DNA of 64,000 nt from Corythucha ciliata (lineage: Eukaryota; Arthropoda; Insecta; Hemiptera; Tingidae). The position numbers were made by a program, and so were the translations under genes. This document shows, in pieces, positions 21,801 to 33,179 of this stretch; positions within the stretch are counted from its first letter, which is position 1; each line of letters opens with the position of its first letter. Location of the stretch: assembly GCA_038030265.1 (NCBI GenBank), contig CM075940.1, forward strand, positions 17,125,604 through 17,189,603. Reading direction: 5' to 3'. A model generated the notes under the pieces. The model was not told the DNA's origin. It was given only the letters and a program-made list of their open reading frames with translations, and did no database searches.

Positions 21801-24367
21801 GCCAATCAGGGATACTCTCGAGGTTTCTACAGCCCCCAGGTATGATCCCATCATCATCATTACTGGCCAACAAAATCGTCAGAGTACAACAATAATATTC
21901 TAGCACTTCTGATGAAACTCTTCCACACTGCAAATTTTCTTTTTTTACTAAAGCACAGTGCAAAGAGTGGGGTGGGGGAGGGGGAGGGTATTTTCGTTTT
22001 ACCACATTTTTTAACAATAAAACATCCCTCCCGTCAAAAGGACGAACGCGGTGGTCGATCGAGCAGCATTCCAGCTCCACCACCAGCTCCCCTAATACAA
22101 CCGGCTCCCGCCACGGCTGAATGGGTTCGCAAGGAGAGGCTCGGTAAGATGGGTGAATTCAGATATTTTTAGGGAGGGGGAAACCCGGGGAATTGTGCAT
22201 GTGGCCAATCTGGTGTGCAAGCTTTTTTGTCTTTGTTCGTTTGTGTCCACCCCCTCCCACCCAAGAAATGTGGCTTACTGGGCGTTTTCTTCGTTTATTG
22301 TTATTTTAATGTTCGAAAGGCGTAAAATATTTCTATCTACCTAATGCGATTTTAGTTCAGAAACATTGGTGTTTGTCTTTAAAGCTTTAGATAATTTTGT
22401 TATGCAATTTTACAAAGTTATTTTTTTATTTCGTTTTAATTAAGTGGTAATTCACATTAATTAATTGTTTCTATTGCTAGACATGGCTGTAGTTTTTAAA
22501 AAAAGATGGTTTAAATCACATACCGTCCTATAAATTCGTCTCGATCTGACTGTGCAATATGATTTTCGTGTTTTTATCTTTTAACGGAGCGTATAGGGGA
22601 ATTTTAATAATATGTGTTAGAATACAGTCCGGCACAAAAGGTGTAAATAGCGCTGTAAGCTACTTCTTTCTATTAACTCTTTTCTTTAAAAAAAAAAAAT
22701 CATTTTGAGGGCCGAATTAGTGATCGTTTTATGTTTTGACAATGAAATTGAGTCCCTCTATAGGGTTAGGTGAACCTGTTTCATCACATGTATGCCTGAT
22801 ATCACTCCTTGATTGGTTCTTTAGCATGGAAAAAAAAGAACACTGTACCTAAAAAAAATTAAAAGGCTTACCAGTTTCCAGTTAGCTGCTGTCTTTTGTT
22901 TTTAATTTTAATTTTTAATTTTTTAACAACCAATACCAAAGCTCTATCTTGTCCTTCATGTTTAAGTCTCCGTTTTAATTTTTGATGTTAATATTTTGTT
23001 GTAAATTCCTGGATCAACTAATAAAACGAGGAATTTTAGACTCCTCGCTCACTCTTTCTTTTTCTCTCCAACAACCAGTAACAAACTCGAAACTTGTTCT
23101 TTATTTAACACAAGATAGAGGACTCAAATGGAAGGGACTTGTTCTTGTACAAGAAATCGATGCTTATATAAACGAGTATTAGTAATTTTGAATTTAGATG
23201 TTTACAAAAATACTATTTTTATACTCTTAATTTCAAATAATTTATGAATATATTATACAATATTATTTTTTACTTTGTTTTTAACCAAGTTGGAAGCAAA
23301 CTGTATGTATTTTTAGCAAAAAACTGTTTAAAAAAATCAAATCGGAATATTGTAATAAAGGTATGTAAAATATGACGGCGTATTAAGTATCGTAAAGATA
23401 AGAACAGTATTTTTTGTTTAAATAATAATTTCTTTATTCAGTAGTAGACTATAATTCTCAAAAACCTTTATCCTTGACCCTTATATGGCTTTGCACCTCA
23501 ATGCTTGTTTGTGACGTCACCGTGTGTGCACTTTTACTTAACGTGTGTGAATTTGTGTTTTCCCTCTTGACTTTTTTTGGGGAGGGTCGGTCATCCCTAG
23601 GGAAGAGACCGGTGAAGTTGACACCACATCAGTGACGCGCAAGCGTTTTTGACTCATGTGGAGATCCCCCCCCCCTCAATGAATAAGCATGCGCGTGAAA
23701 TCCCATGAACTGTCCGTGTTTTCGTGTCTGCACCGGCTTTGGTTTTATTCTGTAGGGTCCAGAAAAAAAAATAAATTTGTCCCTTTTTTTTCTCTCTAAT
23801 AACGCCTTTCTAGTGTCAAACGAAAGTATGGACGAGCGCCAACAACTGATCGACATCGAACAACTGAAGAACACGCTGAGCGCAATGCACAAACGAAAGC
23901 CGGTCGCCATTAAAAAGACACCGGCCGTTTACATTGACTCGTCGTCATCAAGCGGTGAAGTTCAAAATTGGCTTCAAGCGAAAGGATTTGACGCTAGGTG
24001 AGCCCCACCACCACCCTGCCCCAATAATTAAAACCGCTGTACACCAATCCCCTTCTAATTTAAATTACTCGGAGAATAGGGTCTGTAACCTTCTGGAAGG
24101 AATGAATGGCCTGTCATTGTTCAAATTGAAGGCGGAGGAATTAGAGACTGTGTGCGGGGCCACGGCTGGTAAACGTCTCCACAATCAACTTACTCTCCAG
24201 AGAAACATTTCAAAAGTAAAAAACAAAATAATTCAACACAAAAGAGCGTTAAAATCTGGATGTTCGCGTTTTCACAGTACCAGACAACTCGGGGAGCAGA
24301 ACTGGCACAAAAGTTAGCCAAACGAAGAGAGCAGGTCGAAGAAACGGACGAAAGAGCCCTACAATAA
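15729..24367 (+). CDS. EPS8, actin-capping and Rac-signalling adaptor
   Basis: Coding exons are 15729-15774, 15886-16097, 16165-16311, 16431-16605, 16678-16864, 19622-19742, 19815-20050, 20114-20285, 20345-20481, 20552-20798, 21687-21839, 22041-22143, 23814-23997, 24080-24215 and 24278-24367. All have GT-AG borders with consistent phases; the sum is 2346 bases (781 aa), close to human EPS8 at 822. EPS8 proteins cap and bundle actin barbed ends and join Abi1-Sos1 complexes that activate Rac. Residues about 28-140 are the PTB domain (MEHLATF start, VWSQ-like IWSQKMQM). A PPPPP run lies near 165-175. Residues about 215-420 are the EPS8-specific middle domain (RDVTTLNHCFDDIEKFI; PELVHFLFTPL; ELWHSLGEAW). 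The SH3 domain spans about 535-592 (KELSV, RKWWKARN). The C-terminal SAM-like actin-binding effector region spans about 690-781 (VQNWLQAKGF, LFKLKAEELETVC). The SH3 is split by an 888-bp intron containing repeats. The acceptor at 15707 implies a separate 5' UTR exon. Confidence 0.95.
15792..15828 (+). repeat. (AAT)n microsatellite
   Basis: About ten AAT units grade into AAAT units inside the first coding-region intron of EPS8. They are followed by a 13-base C run (about 15840-15851) just before the acceptor at 15885. Confidence 0.85.
17620..18200 (+). repeat. Tandem repeats of TTTTGTGGTTAGAGCA
   Basis: About 30 imperfect copies of a 16-24 bp unit read TTTTGTGGTTAGAGCA, with variants such as TTTTGTAGTTAGATCA and TTATTGGTTAGAGG. 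Spacing is less regular than in the 30-bp families, clustering near 16 and 22. It lies inside the 2.8-kb EPS8 intron and would be transcribed with it as GU-rich RNA. Confidence 0.8.
19095..19240. repeat. Dispersed repeat, copy 1
   Basis: This segment matches 29938-30090. Shared words in the same order include TCATGGACAGGCTG, CAAATCGAC.CGAT and TCAG.CAGGAAACT. The copies are well diverged. The first part also resembles 18590-18660 (GCGCT.ACG.CCCCTT), suggesting a longer family unit in this intron. Confidence 0.5.
20799..21686 (+). other. Intron splitting the EPS8 SH3 domain
   Basis: The intron falls between EYLQ and VLDDSRKWW, within the SH3 fold. It contains degenerate repeats (21290-21510) that are the reverse complement of family B, then an AC-rich stretch of CCACCAACAACA-type words at 21541-21650. 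The AC-rich stretch could be misread as Gln/Thr/Asn-rich coding sequence, but the SH3 homology joins cleanly without it. Confidence 0.75.
21290..21510 (-). repeat. Degenerate repeats, family B reversed
   Basis: Units such as GCTAATTCGCGGCTGAAAT followed by CGAGAAAAC recur at roughly 30 bp. Their reverse complement is the family B unit of 10480-11810. The last units (21420-21500) are the best preserved. Confidence 0.65.
22144..23813 (+). other. EPS8 intron, AT-rich
   Basis: This 1670-bp intron separates the exon ending KERL from the one beginning VSNESMDERQQ. It is strongly AT-rich from 22350 to 23460, with a 10-base C run at about 23667. No internal gene is recognised. Confidence 0.6.
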
Positions 24368-24676
24368 ATTGAAATCGCTCAGTTATTATGGTGTAATGAT
24401 TCATCTAGTCCTTTTCTATTTCATTATGTTTATGATTAACGGTGACCATAAAATGCTCATTACGTGCACCCCCTATAGGGAGCAACATTCAAACCGTTTA
24501 TACTATCGAAGAGGTGTGTTAATATTTGTCAATTTATTCCTTCATGCATTAAAATAATGAGTACTTTAGATGTAAAATGTAAAAAAGAGGCTCTAAACTT
24601 AGCGAATAGCCTAACGTTAATCTTATTAAATAGCTTGCAAAATAGAGAACAAAATACTTGTCACTCCTAGTAGGTG

Positions 24677-24682
24677 AATAAA
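24677..24682 (+). promoter_or_regulatory. Candidate poly(A) signal of EPS8
   Basis: A canonical AATAAA lies 310 bases after the EPS8 stop codon in AT-rich sequence. No earlier exact AATAAA follows the stop except the one overlapping it (CAATAAATT at 24363), which is too close to serve. Confidence 0.5.
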
Positions 24683-24689
24683 TTAATGC

Positions 24690-25200
24690 CAACATTTCTT
24701 TCATTCTAATTACTTAAATGGTAATGATTTCTATCAAAAATTATCATTTCAGTCTTCGCGTTCGACATAGGTGGCGTGAACCAAGTGCAGGATGGGGGGG
24801 GGGGATGTGAGGTTGGCAATGTTCGGGGCTTCTGGGTACCTGGGGACGTCTAGTGTTTTAAGGCAGAATTTGCCCGAATTTGCTGGATGCAGACAGCGAA
24901 ATTCGCATCCAGCGCCACTAGTTGGAACTACCCTGGTGAGCCCCCCCCCCCTCACTAAAGGGTTGTCGGCCAGTTCCTTTTGGACGAAGACCCTCCCTGA
25001 TGGCCACGGCTCTTCCACACTCGTCACTATCACAACCCTTGAAACGCCTTCCTTTATTCCTCACGTGGATTGCCACATCGCGTGCATTTCCGCTGATCCG
25101 CATCTTTTCTTAGCCTATCACTGATGAGGGTGTGACTGTACCAGCCGGTGTGGCGGCGGAAATCAGGCGGGATTAAGCAGGCAAGAATCCAAGCAGTCCA
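24690..25200. other. Spacer downstream of EPS8
   Basis: No gene is recognised. Overlapping open frames on both strands (24792-25124 plus, 24749-25033 minus) sit in a locally GC-richer patch with G and C runs (about 24794-24803 and 24940-24949) and show no known domain. Confidence 0.4.
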
Positions 25201-26040
25201 TATTTAACCCAGTTCATATTTTATCTGCGAATGAACGCTTTGCCTTCATTTCAACATCGAATCAGCACATTTTCTCAATTATATCAGCGAATTAGCGTTT
25301 TTATCAAATATTTCAACTAATATTGCACTCTAATTTTACCGAAAAAATTGGCATTGTTTTCAATTTCAAGCGCTAAGTTGCCTCAAGAATTCGCAAATTG
25401 GCGTTTTCTCAAATTCACCTGTCAATTAGCGCTTTTACTCCACTTTTATAGTCGCAAATCGTAGGGCTTTGTCTGAATTTTACCTGGGGATTTGCGTTTT
25501 GAGCCACTAGTTAGCGATTTGTCTCAATGTTAACCGCAAATTTGTAGAGCTTCATCTCAATTTAAACTGTTAATTAGCATATTTCTCAATTTTAGCCACG
25601 AATGAACGCCTTTTCTCAATTTAAGTCACGAATTAGCTCTTTTTCTCAATTTCAGGATCACTTAGTGATCCTTGCTTTTATGTTCCGTAGGAAAACGAAT
25701 GCATATTGCTACTTATGTGCTCGTGGAAAAAATTGCGCTATATTAGGGAGTCAACCAAATGACTCCCTAAAAGGACAATTTTGCGGTGTTGGTCATAAAA
25801 AACAATTTCGTAGGTTTGACCCACATCACAAAAGGGTCCAATTTTGAGGTTCCAGCTTCTTCATAAATTAAATTTCGCGGAGCTGGCTCATTCACAAAAT
25901 TAATTTCGTGGGTCTGGCTCCCTGAAACAACAACATTTTACGGCGTTGGCTCATTAAAAACCAATTTCACATGTCTGGCTCACCCGAAAAGGTGCAATTT
26001 GGTGGGCTTCACTGCATCAAAAACAAAATTTCGCGTAATC
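25200..26040 (+). repeat. Degenerate 30-bp repeats, families B then A
   Basis: From about 25200 to 25660 units follow the family B word (TCTCAATTTTAGCCACGAAT, AATTAGCGTTTT). From about 25780 to 26040 they follow family A (AAAACCAATTTCGTGGGT, TGGCTCAC). The two families therefore sit side by side in the same orientation, as they do at 8940-11810 in the opposite order. Confidence 0.7.
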
Positions 26041-26286
26041 GACCCCTTCGAAGCACTCTCGCTCCCCCATCGTCTTCCTCCTCCCGAACTCATCATCATC
26101 GTTCTAGCCCTCAGCCTCACCCAGTGCGAAGGAAGTCTGCTAGAAAAACGAGAAAGTTCTATTACGCTCTTATAATTATTTGATGTGGAACGATAATTTT
26201 TAAAGAAGCGAATTCACCGTGATCCCATCCTCTTTGTTTTATTCAAGGGGAGAGCTGCTCGCCCGACCAGACCATTGCATGGGGGA

Positions 26287-26693
26287 GCATTAAGGGGGAG
26301 TTGCACGGGTGATTCTTCGACCCCCCTCCAATCAACCCTCGCCTACTTCTCGGCATACATTTTCTGGCCTTATTATTGCACCAATCCTGGTTTTTAAGGA
26401 CTCGTTTTAATCTTCAGGAAATTCCGCATATGCAGTAGTTTTCCTTTTTTCAAATTTCATCCCAGAAGTTATTTTAAATTCGCCTTGAACTTTTACCTTG
26501 TAATTTCACCGTTTTTTTGACTTATTTGAAAAAAGGAAAACTACTGCAAATGCGGAATTTCCTGAAGATTAAAACGAGTCCTTAAAAACCTGGATTGGTG
26601 GAGAAATAAGGCCAGAAAATGTATGCCGAGAAGTAGGCGAGGGGCGATTGGAGGAGGGTCGAGGAATCATCACTGCAGTTCCCCCTTAAATGC
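26287..26693. mobile_element. Foldback element, ~168-bp inverted arms
   Basis: The left arm 26287-26455 and right arm 26524-26693 are near-perfect reverse complements around a ~68-bp AT-rich loop. For example CTTCAGGAAATTCCGCAT on the left pairs with ATGCGGAATTTCCTGAAG on the right. The structure fits a non-autonomous foldback/MITE-type DNA transposon or an inverted duplication. No coding capacity is present. A further single arm lies at 31356-31528, so the arm is a dispersed sequence. Target duplications were not identified. Confidence 0.75.
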
Positions 26694-26789
26694 CTATGCG
26701 AGAAGTAACGTGGCACCCCCTAACGAGTGGATATTGCATATGTAATTATGTATACTTATACGCAGACGCGGATTCAGGATTTGCTCAAA

Positions 26790-27570
26790 CGAGGGGCTTC
26801 CGGGCTTGATAAATTGTGTGCTTCGCTCTACTAAAACTGGCTCGACATGCCATTCACTTCCTAAAAATGGCTAAACTAGCCATTACCTCCATAAAATCAG
26901 CTAAACATGACTACAGTTGCGCCCCGAAATGGTAAAAACTGACGATTCACACCTTGAAAATGGTTAAACTGACTATTCGTGGCCTAAAAAACTCGAAACT
27001 GGTAATTGCCGCTCTAAAAATAGCCAAGCTGACTTCTGGCGCCCTTAAAATAGCTAAACTGATTCTGAAAATTGCAAAATCCACCATTCACGCGCCAAGG
27101 ATGGCTAAAATGACCCATATTTCCGACCATCAGGGCAATAGTGCATTTTTTAAATGAATTGCACTAAAACTGAGCATTCGCACGCCTTGCCTTGATGTAC
27201 TATTTGCGCCTTGCCTTGATGTGTTATTCGCGCCCTGTAAACGACAAAACTGACTCTATGTGCCCCAGTAATAGCTAAAATGACGATTCGCCCCTTGAAA
27301 ATGACTGAACTGATTTCATACCCTGTAGTTCACTAAAATGACTGATTCATGCCCTGAAAGTATCTAACTGGCCCTGGAAATGACCAAACTGAGAATTTGC
27401 GCCGTGAAAATTTCTCTTCAAACCCTAAAATTGGCAAAGCATGACTCTAATATACGGCGGGTTAAACTGACAATTCCCGCTTTGAAAAGGCCTAAACAGT
27501 TTATTCCTGCCCCTAAAACTGGCAAAATCGACCATTTACGCGTCAAAAATGGCCATTCTGGCCCTTCAGT
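26790..27570 (+). repeat. Degenerate 30-bp tandem repeats, family F
   Basis: Units of about 30 bp follow the pattern CTAAAAATGGCTAAACTGAC then CATTCGCGCC. About 20 or more imperfect units are visible. A near-exact local duplication (CGCCTTGCCTTGATGTACTATT and CGCCTTGCCTTGATGTGTTATT) occurs at 27180-27232. Open frames here (26954-27157, 27380-27637) are periodicity artefacts. Confidence 0.75.
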
Positions 27571-27869
27571 CTTTAAAATGTATTTTCTTACATTTTCACC
27601 ACACAGCTGTGGAAGCCGTCAAAGGTGCAACAAATAAGCGACCAAACCTACGGAGCTGAACGCGGAGAGATCCTTTTCAGCCAACACAAACTTGACCGGG
27701 ACACGACCAATTTAACCTTAAGTAGAAAATGTGCAGTCTTTGAACTGTGGAGGCAGATTGCAAGCACGCATTATGGAGTCATCTCCTTTGAGACCCCGTC
27801 GTAGGGCCAAACACTTGCAGTCTGCTGCTGCGTTCAAGTTTTGTACTGAGAGAACCGCGTTCAAGAACC

Positions 27870-28270
27870 GAATTCCTTGGATTTGTCTCTTTAAAATAGC
27901 AATTTTGGGGGTCCGGCCCATTCGATAAACGGATTCCGTGGGTTTGGAGCTTTAAAAATAACAACTTGGACTATTTGGTTCAACTAATAAGCCAATTCCG
28001 GTAGATTTTTGCTTCTTCAAAAGCGAACCTTCATTTGAAAATAAACTTTTGTGGTGCCTTCGAAAACCTTCTTAGGATTTGGCCCTTTTATAACCCCAAT
28101 TTGGCAGATTTCTCTTCTAAACATCATTCCTCGGGGCTGAGTCACTTTAGCAAACCAATTTAAATGATTTCGCTATTTAAAATTGAAATTTCGTGTGCAT
28201 AGCTCAAATACGCCAATTTCGCGTTAGCATTTTCACTCTTTCCAGACCCCCATTTTGTGGATCTGGCGCC
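27870..28270 (+). repeat. Degenerate repeats, family A, decayed
   Basis: Words such as AAACCAATTT.GG.GATTT and GGGTTTGG.CTTTAAAA recur at roughly 30-40 bp. They resemble family A at 8940-10080 but are more diverged. Confidence 0.5.
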
Positions 28271-28479
28271 TTTAAAGTTCGAAGCAATCCGCAGGCCTTC
28301 AATCCACGGATACTTAACGACGTATTTTCACAATTACGCCAGTCAGCTGTTCGATATCCTATCTTGTCAGACGTTCAGGTTTTTACTTTATACAAAATCT
28401 CACTAATTAATTATGAAAAATTTGCTTACAGTAGTTCTCAGGGAATAAATTCTGCAAATCGTCGTACGAAAAATATCGT

Positions 28480-28600
28480 TAACAACTCGAGCAAAAAGTG
28501 AAATATCGTTGCTCGCGTAATTGCCTCGCTCGGCTTCGCCTCGCTCGTCAAACTACGCTCGCACGACATTTCTCACTTTCTGCTCTTCATATGAAATATA
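28480..28600. repeat. CTCGC-rich palindromic patch
   Basis: A cluster of CTCGCTCGGCTTCGCCTCGC words lies between AGTGAAATATCGT and ACATTTCTCACTTT. The two outer words are imperfect inverted repeats, as expected for a small MITE. The boundaries are unclear. Confidence 0.35.
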
Positions 28601-28929
28601 CTAATTCTGTTATCATATCGTTATTATTAGCTACCCCATTATCGCCTATTTTGGTAGAAAACCTAATAGTTACACTCAGGTACTGTCATCCGCCATATAT
28701 ATCTGGTCCTCGGGAGGGCTTGTGATTGGCTGATAGCATTTTAAAACTGCCTTCAAAGAAAACTACACGACCGCAGCAGCCAATGAGAGACAGCAAGTCT
28801 ATGTTATCATAGGACCTAATATAGCGACTGTCGGGGTCGATACTCCTGGAACTTATATTATAGAGTCTTAATTTTGGAACGCCACCAAAGTTAGTGAACA
28901 AGGCCACTGATGAGACTTTAGCTATCAAA

Positions 28930-29930
28930 AATGTAATTAAAATTAATAAAAACTTCAGTCGCTAATTAAGTAGCGTTCATGAACTATGATTCTCCAAATT
29001 ATAAAGCTCTTAACGACAAAATAAGGTTTAACAATGAGACTTTAAATTACCTTTGTAACGTTACATTCACTAGGTTTAAGCTCAGTCGACGAGGAGCAAA
29101 AAAAAAACTTTGAGCGCTCATCGAAATAGAAAAGACGTGAAAAGCCCTCGAATTCTCACCCCCTAGCGGGTATTATATTGCCTTTTTTTTCCTTTTTTTT
29201 TAAGCGAAGAAATGAGAAAATAGGCAGTGTGAAAAGGCAAACTGTGCGCGGATGCCTTAAGTCAAGGAAGCTAAGATTAACGATGCTTCGCCTTTATTAA
29301 TGGCGTCAACACACGTGCTCTATTACTGCATAACTTTGTGAAGCTCTCCCCTGAAAAATGAACCGCTTATTGCATTCTTATAAAATCTGCGTGAAGATTC
29401 TTGTCACCCCCCCTCCAAGGCCCCACCCACTCACTCGTAGGGCGGGTCGAGGGAGAAATGAACTTTGAATTTCGTTGTTTTAAATAAAGTGATCCCCTAA
29501 GCAAATTATCTGCTGACTGAAAGACCTTGTGACTGTGGGGAGGGTAATCGATTACCCAATACCCACACCATAAGGGGGTAACCCTTAAGGATTTTTCTCT
29601 TTAATTTAGAGGTGGGCACCTTCTCTCCCTTTCCTTCCACCGGGACTTATGTATTGTTTCACTCAATAAAAATGGGCATCGTGGGCTGTTCGGTCATAAA
29701 ATATAGGGTTGGGCTGTGAAACGGGGAAATTTCGCCTTATTCTGCTTTTTACCCGTGAAGTCAAGGCGAATCTTTAAAATTTACCGTTTAAAATGGCCAG
29801 TTGAGTCCCAAGAAATTGACCCCCCCCCCCCCCCGAGGCTGAATACAGTCCTGAGGCGGACATTCGCGTTCTGGAGCCGCCCGTAGCGTGGCCACCATGG
29901 GTCTCGTCACCTGGCTAATATTGTCTTCTA
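28930..29930. other. Gene-poor spacer
   Basis: No gene is recognised. A 14-base C run occurs at 29821-29834. Adjacent T runs at about 29183-29200 are simple sequence. Confidence 0.4.
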
Positions 29931-29937
29931 GAATCTA

Positions 29938-30090
29938 GAGGCTCATGGACAGGCTGTCATGGTTCAACCAACCCTACCAGGCTTATCAAGGACTGAGTTT
30001 CTTCTAAAAATGGCAAATCGACCCGATTATGTCCCCTATAGAAACTATGACTAATAATCAGTCAGGAAACTTCAGATTCGAATCCTTGAA
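29938..30090. repeat. Dispersed repeat, copy 2
   Basis: It matches 19095-19240 inside the EPS8 intron: TCATGGACAGGCTGTCATGG, then CAAATCGACCCGAT, then TCAGTCAGGAAACTT, in the same order and spacing. No coding potential is seen. Confidence 0.5.
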
Positions 30091-30359
30091 CGAATTGGTT
30101 CACAATGAGACAGAGGACCATCAGTGTCAGGGACCAGGGTGATCAGACTTCCTGCTTTCCCCGGATATGTTTTATTTTTAGGGGTGTCCGGGGACGCCCG
30201 GGCTCATTTTTTAAATGTCCGGGGAAAGGTCAAACTTGCCCTCTTTTTCCTCCGACTTTTCTTTCCTAGCATGTTACGTCCGATTGTCAGGTAGGTCGAA
30301 CCTATACAACAGCGTTTACTATCGAGGTCTGCTGCAATATAACTAGCCACCCTCTGTAC

Positions 30360-31320
30360 CATTTCCAGGCCGTTGGTCAAAGTAGAGGGGGGGGCTGTAG
30401 ATCACGTCTACCGGCTCTGCTGGAAGCAGCTGGTAACACAGCTACACGGGTATCACTCCTCGTCTCAATTCACTACCTGTAAAACTCCCCACCGCCAAGC
30501 GGTCCACACCGGTAACGTACCAGCTTTGACCGGCTGGTATGGCTGACGGGGAGAGAGACGAGGATAGCCAGGTCTTGCACGTGCCGGGTCACTTCCCGGT
30601 CGCACAAACCGATTCATCCTGGTATCGGGTCCTAAAGGGCCTCAAGCCAGGGCGGGAAGAAGGCACACACCTGGTAACACAGCTATGTTGGGGTGGGTAT
30701 CAGGGTACGCTGGTATTCCAGGGTATATGAGAAAGCAGACGAACTGAAGGACTGAGTAGGTTTGCCAGTCCCGACGCATGTGGGCGTTAACGTACGCCCG
30801 TGCGCGCTTGGATGCAGTGGCGCAGGCAAAAGCTGCTGGGATTGAAGGCAATTAAAAGAAGAGATGAAAAGATGTACGACGACAACAAAATAAAGTGGCT
30901 GTTGGAATTAGGAAGGAAACAAACCAAAGAATAGTATAGGAGTGTTTATAAGGAACCTTGCAGTGCAGAAACACTCGGGGAGTTGGGGACTCAACGTGGG
31001 AGTGTAGCGGTCTGAGGTATAAAACACTACGAGACATGTCCTTGCGAATGCGATAGGTCCTTGCTCCTGGATGCAAGAATTGCGATATCTTCCTCAGGGG
31101 GTCCGAGTGCTGGAGTTTCTACGGTGGGAGGATAAGTACGCGTACTATCCCATCCGAGTCCGGGTCATCAGTGGCGAGGGTTTTACGTCACCCACTTCTC
31201 TTTCCTACTCTCCTAGGGGTTTCCTATTCACTCGCCGTATCGTTTCATTCTGCGTTCTGGCTGTGTCTAACGTCAGTCCAGGGGTGTAACAAGATGAGCG
31301 TTAGACTTTCACGTGGGTCT
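30360..31320. other. GC-richer block, origin unknown
   Basis: This block is clearly richer in G and C than its surroundings and contains two copies of CTGGTAACACAGCTA about 240 bp apart (near 30430 and 30671). Its open frames (up to 74 codons) show no domain. It may be a transposon fragment or satellite piece; I do not recognise it. Confidence 0.4.
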
Positions 31321-31355
31321 TGAACTTTTGCCACGAAATTTAAGGCTTTTCCTTC

Positions 31356-31528
31356 GACTTTTTTGAAAAAAAGAGGAATGCTACTGCGTCCGCATATGCG
31401 GAACTTCCTGGAGATTGAAACGAGTCCTTAAAATCCATCAGGATTGTCGCAGCAATAAGGCAAGAAAACGTGTGCCGTGTAGTAGACGGGGGCTGATTGG
31501 GGAGGTCTGTCAAACTTCTCCTTAAAAC
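31356..31528. mobile_element. Single arm of the 26.3-kb foldback element
   Basis: It matches the right arm of the 26287-26693 element: GAAAAAAAGAGGAATGCTACTGC, GCGGAACTTCCTGGAGATTG, AAACGAGTCCTTAAAA and AATAAGGCAAGAAAA occur in the same order. The copy is diverged and has no facing inverted arm. The source family must therefore have transposed or been duplicated as an arm-length unit. Confidence 0.65.
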
Positions 31529-32458
31529 TGGTGATTTTGTCCATAGACGCTGATTATTCTGCCATAATAACTGGCAGTTTGACGGCGAGGACGTATTGAC
31601 CAAGGCATAAAGCAACCGCCTGATGGCTCATGTAAGGACTAATTTTTTTCCCATGCTGCCCAAATTGGCGCAATTATCCCCACCCCCTCTCACCACCACC
31701 ATCAAAGTAGCCCATGGCTTTTCGCAATCCTAAAACTCGCAATTGACCCCCCCCCCCCATGAACTCGCTTTTCGACTACAAAACTGGCATTTTGTCCTGC
31801 AAACCAATAATTTTTGGGGAAAACTGATGGATTTGGGAGTTGGTGGGGGTAGTCTGTACTTTGGGTATAAATCATTTGGTGTCTTATAGCATTGTAAGTT
31901 TCAGAAGGTTTTTAAACCAAATATAGTCAGATTATGAGAGCTAAATTGTTTTGTCTAGTGACTTTTCTAGCGACTTGTCTAGCGCCATGTCCAATAGCAT
32001 TATAGTGACTTTTCTAACGACTTTCGAGCTTGTGGCAAGTGACTTGTGGGGGGAGAGGTGAAAGGGGGTAACATAGTCTGTTTTTCAAGTCTATGGAGAT
32101 CGTTAGGTGGTCTTTAATTGGATTCAGAATGTTTTTGCCATCAAATAGTCAATTCTGAGGGCTAAATTGCCAGAACCACAGCGTGGGTTCTCCGAATAAA
32201 GAGTGCCCGGGGGCATGAAGAGCCAGGTTCTGCGACGAGCGACTAAAAGTCGAGTTTTACGCCGTATATGAATAATTTTTCTGTTAAAAAAATAACAATT
32301 TCGCTCGTAAAACGCGTGAAACTCAGCGCTCTATATAGGCCCTCTTCTATTTTTTTGTGTCAAAAGGATTATAATTCAGGGGAAATTCGGCTCTACTAAT
32401 CTCTACTAAAGCCTCTCTCCCCCTCAAACCACAACTGTACTAGACGAAACTTTTAATT

Positions 32459-32836
32459 TTACCCCACAAGCTTAAAACTGTTAATTGAATCAATTGATCG
32501 GGTCATGCAGAAATTGGGTTTTTTGTTGCCCTCAATCACTCTTTTTTCAAAAAAATTGGTCAGGTCAAGAAACCTTTTTTGCCATATAAAATTAAATTTC
32601 AGGGGGGGGAAAATTTCGTTAAAATAATTTATTAATGCAATTGGATTAAACGAGGACGAAAAATTAAGGACACGGGCTATCTTTTCACTCGCGAGAAAAC
32701 TGTACAACTGGAGGGTGCGGTAGAAGTCCTGTATGATAAACACATCACCAGCAATAACTAATAAAGTATTAATAACAATAAGTATTAATAACAATTCCCT
32801 AAACAACAAAAGCCTTTTTCCTTCGAGTCTTTTCAT
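32459..32836 (-). CDS. Doubtful 125-aa ORF with one membrane segment
   Basis: An open frame of 125 codons begins with ATG and a strongly hydrophobic stretch (ELLLILIVINTLLVIAG) and is followed by a tail without recognisable motifs. It stands alone, with no splice partner or conserved domain visible, only about 600 bases from the ARID3 first exon. In AT-rich DNA such a frame can arise by chance. I list it only because it is longer than most unexplained frames. Confidence 0.1.
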   Translation of the reverse strand: MKRLEGKRLLLFRELLLILIVINTLLVIAGDVFIIQDFYRTLQLYSFLASEKIARVLNFSSSFNPIALINYFNEIFPPLKFNFIWQKRFLDLTNFFEKRVIEGNKKPNFCMTRSIDSINSFKLVG

Positions 32837-33179
32837 CCCCCTTAACCCATTCAGGATACACTTCGCATGATTACAAAAAAATGTATGATCATGTAATACC
32901 CTCTTTTATTAGTAATGGGGAGGGGTTTCAAGGTATGGGGAGCCCCTCATTCCGATCCAGCTCCCTCCCACTTCCACAGTTTTTTTGTTTTTTTTGTTTT
33001 TTTGTTTTTCTTTTAATCATTTTATTTTTAACGCCTTGATTCCTTTGAGAATAAGTGCCCGGTACATGTTCAATCCGAATTCCCCCTATATACAGGAAGG
33101 CGTGGCCAATCCATAGGATTGGATGCCCCGTCGGATCGCTATTGCGCATAGCCCCTCGTTGATTCGCCTCCCTTCAAAC

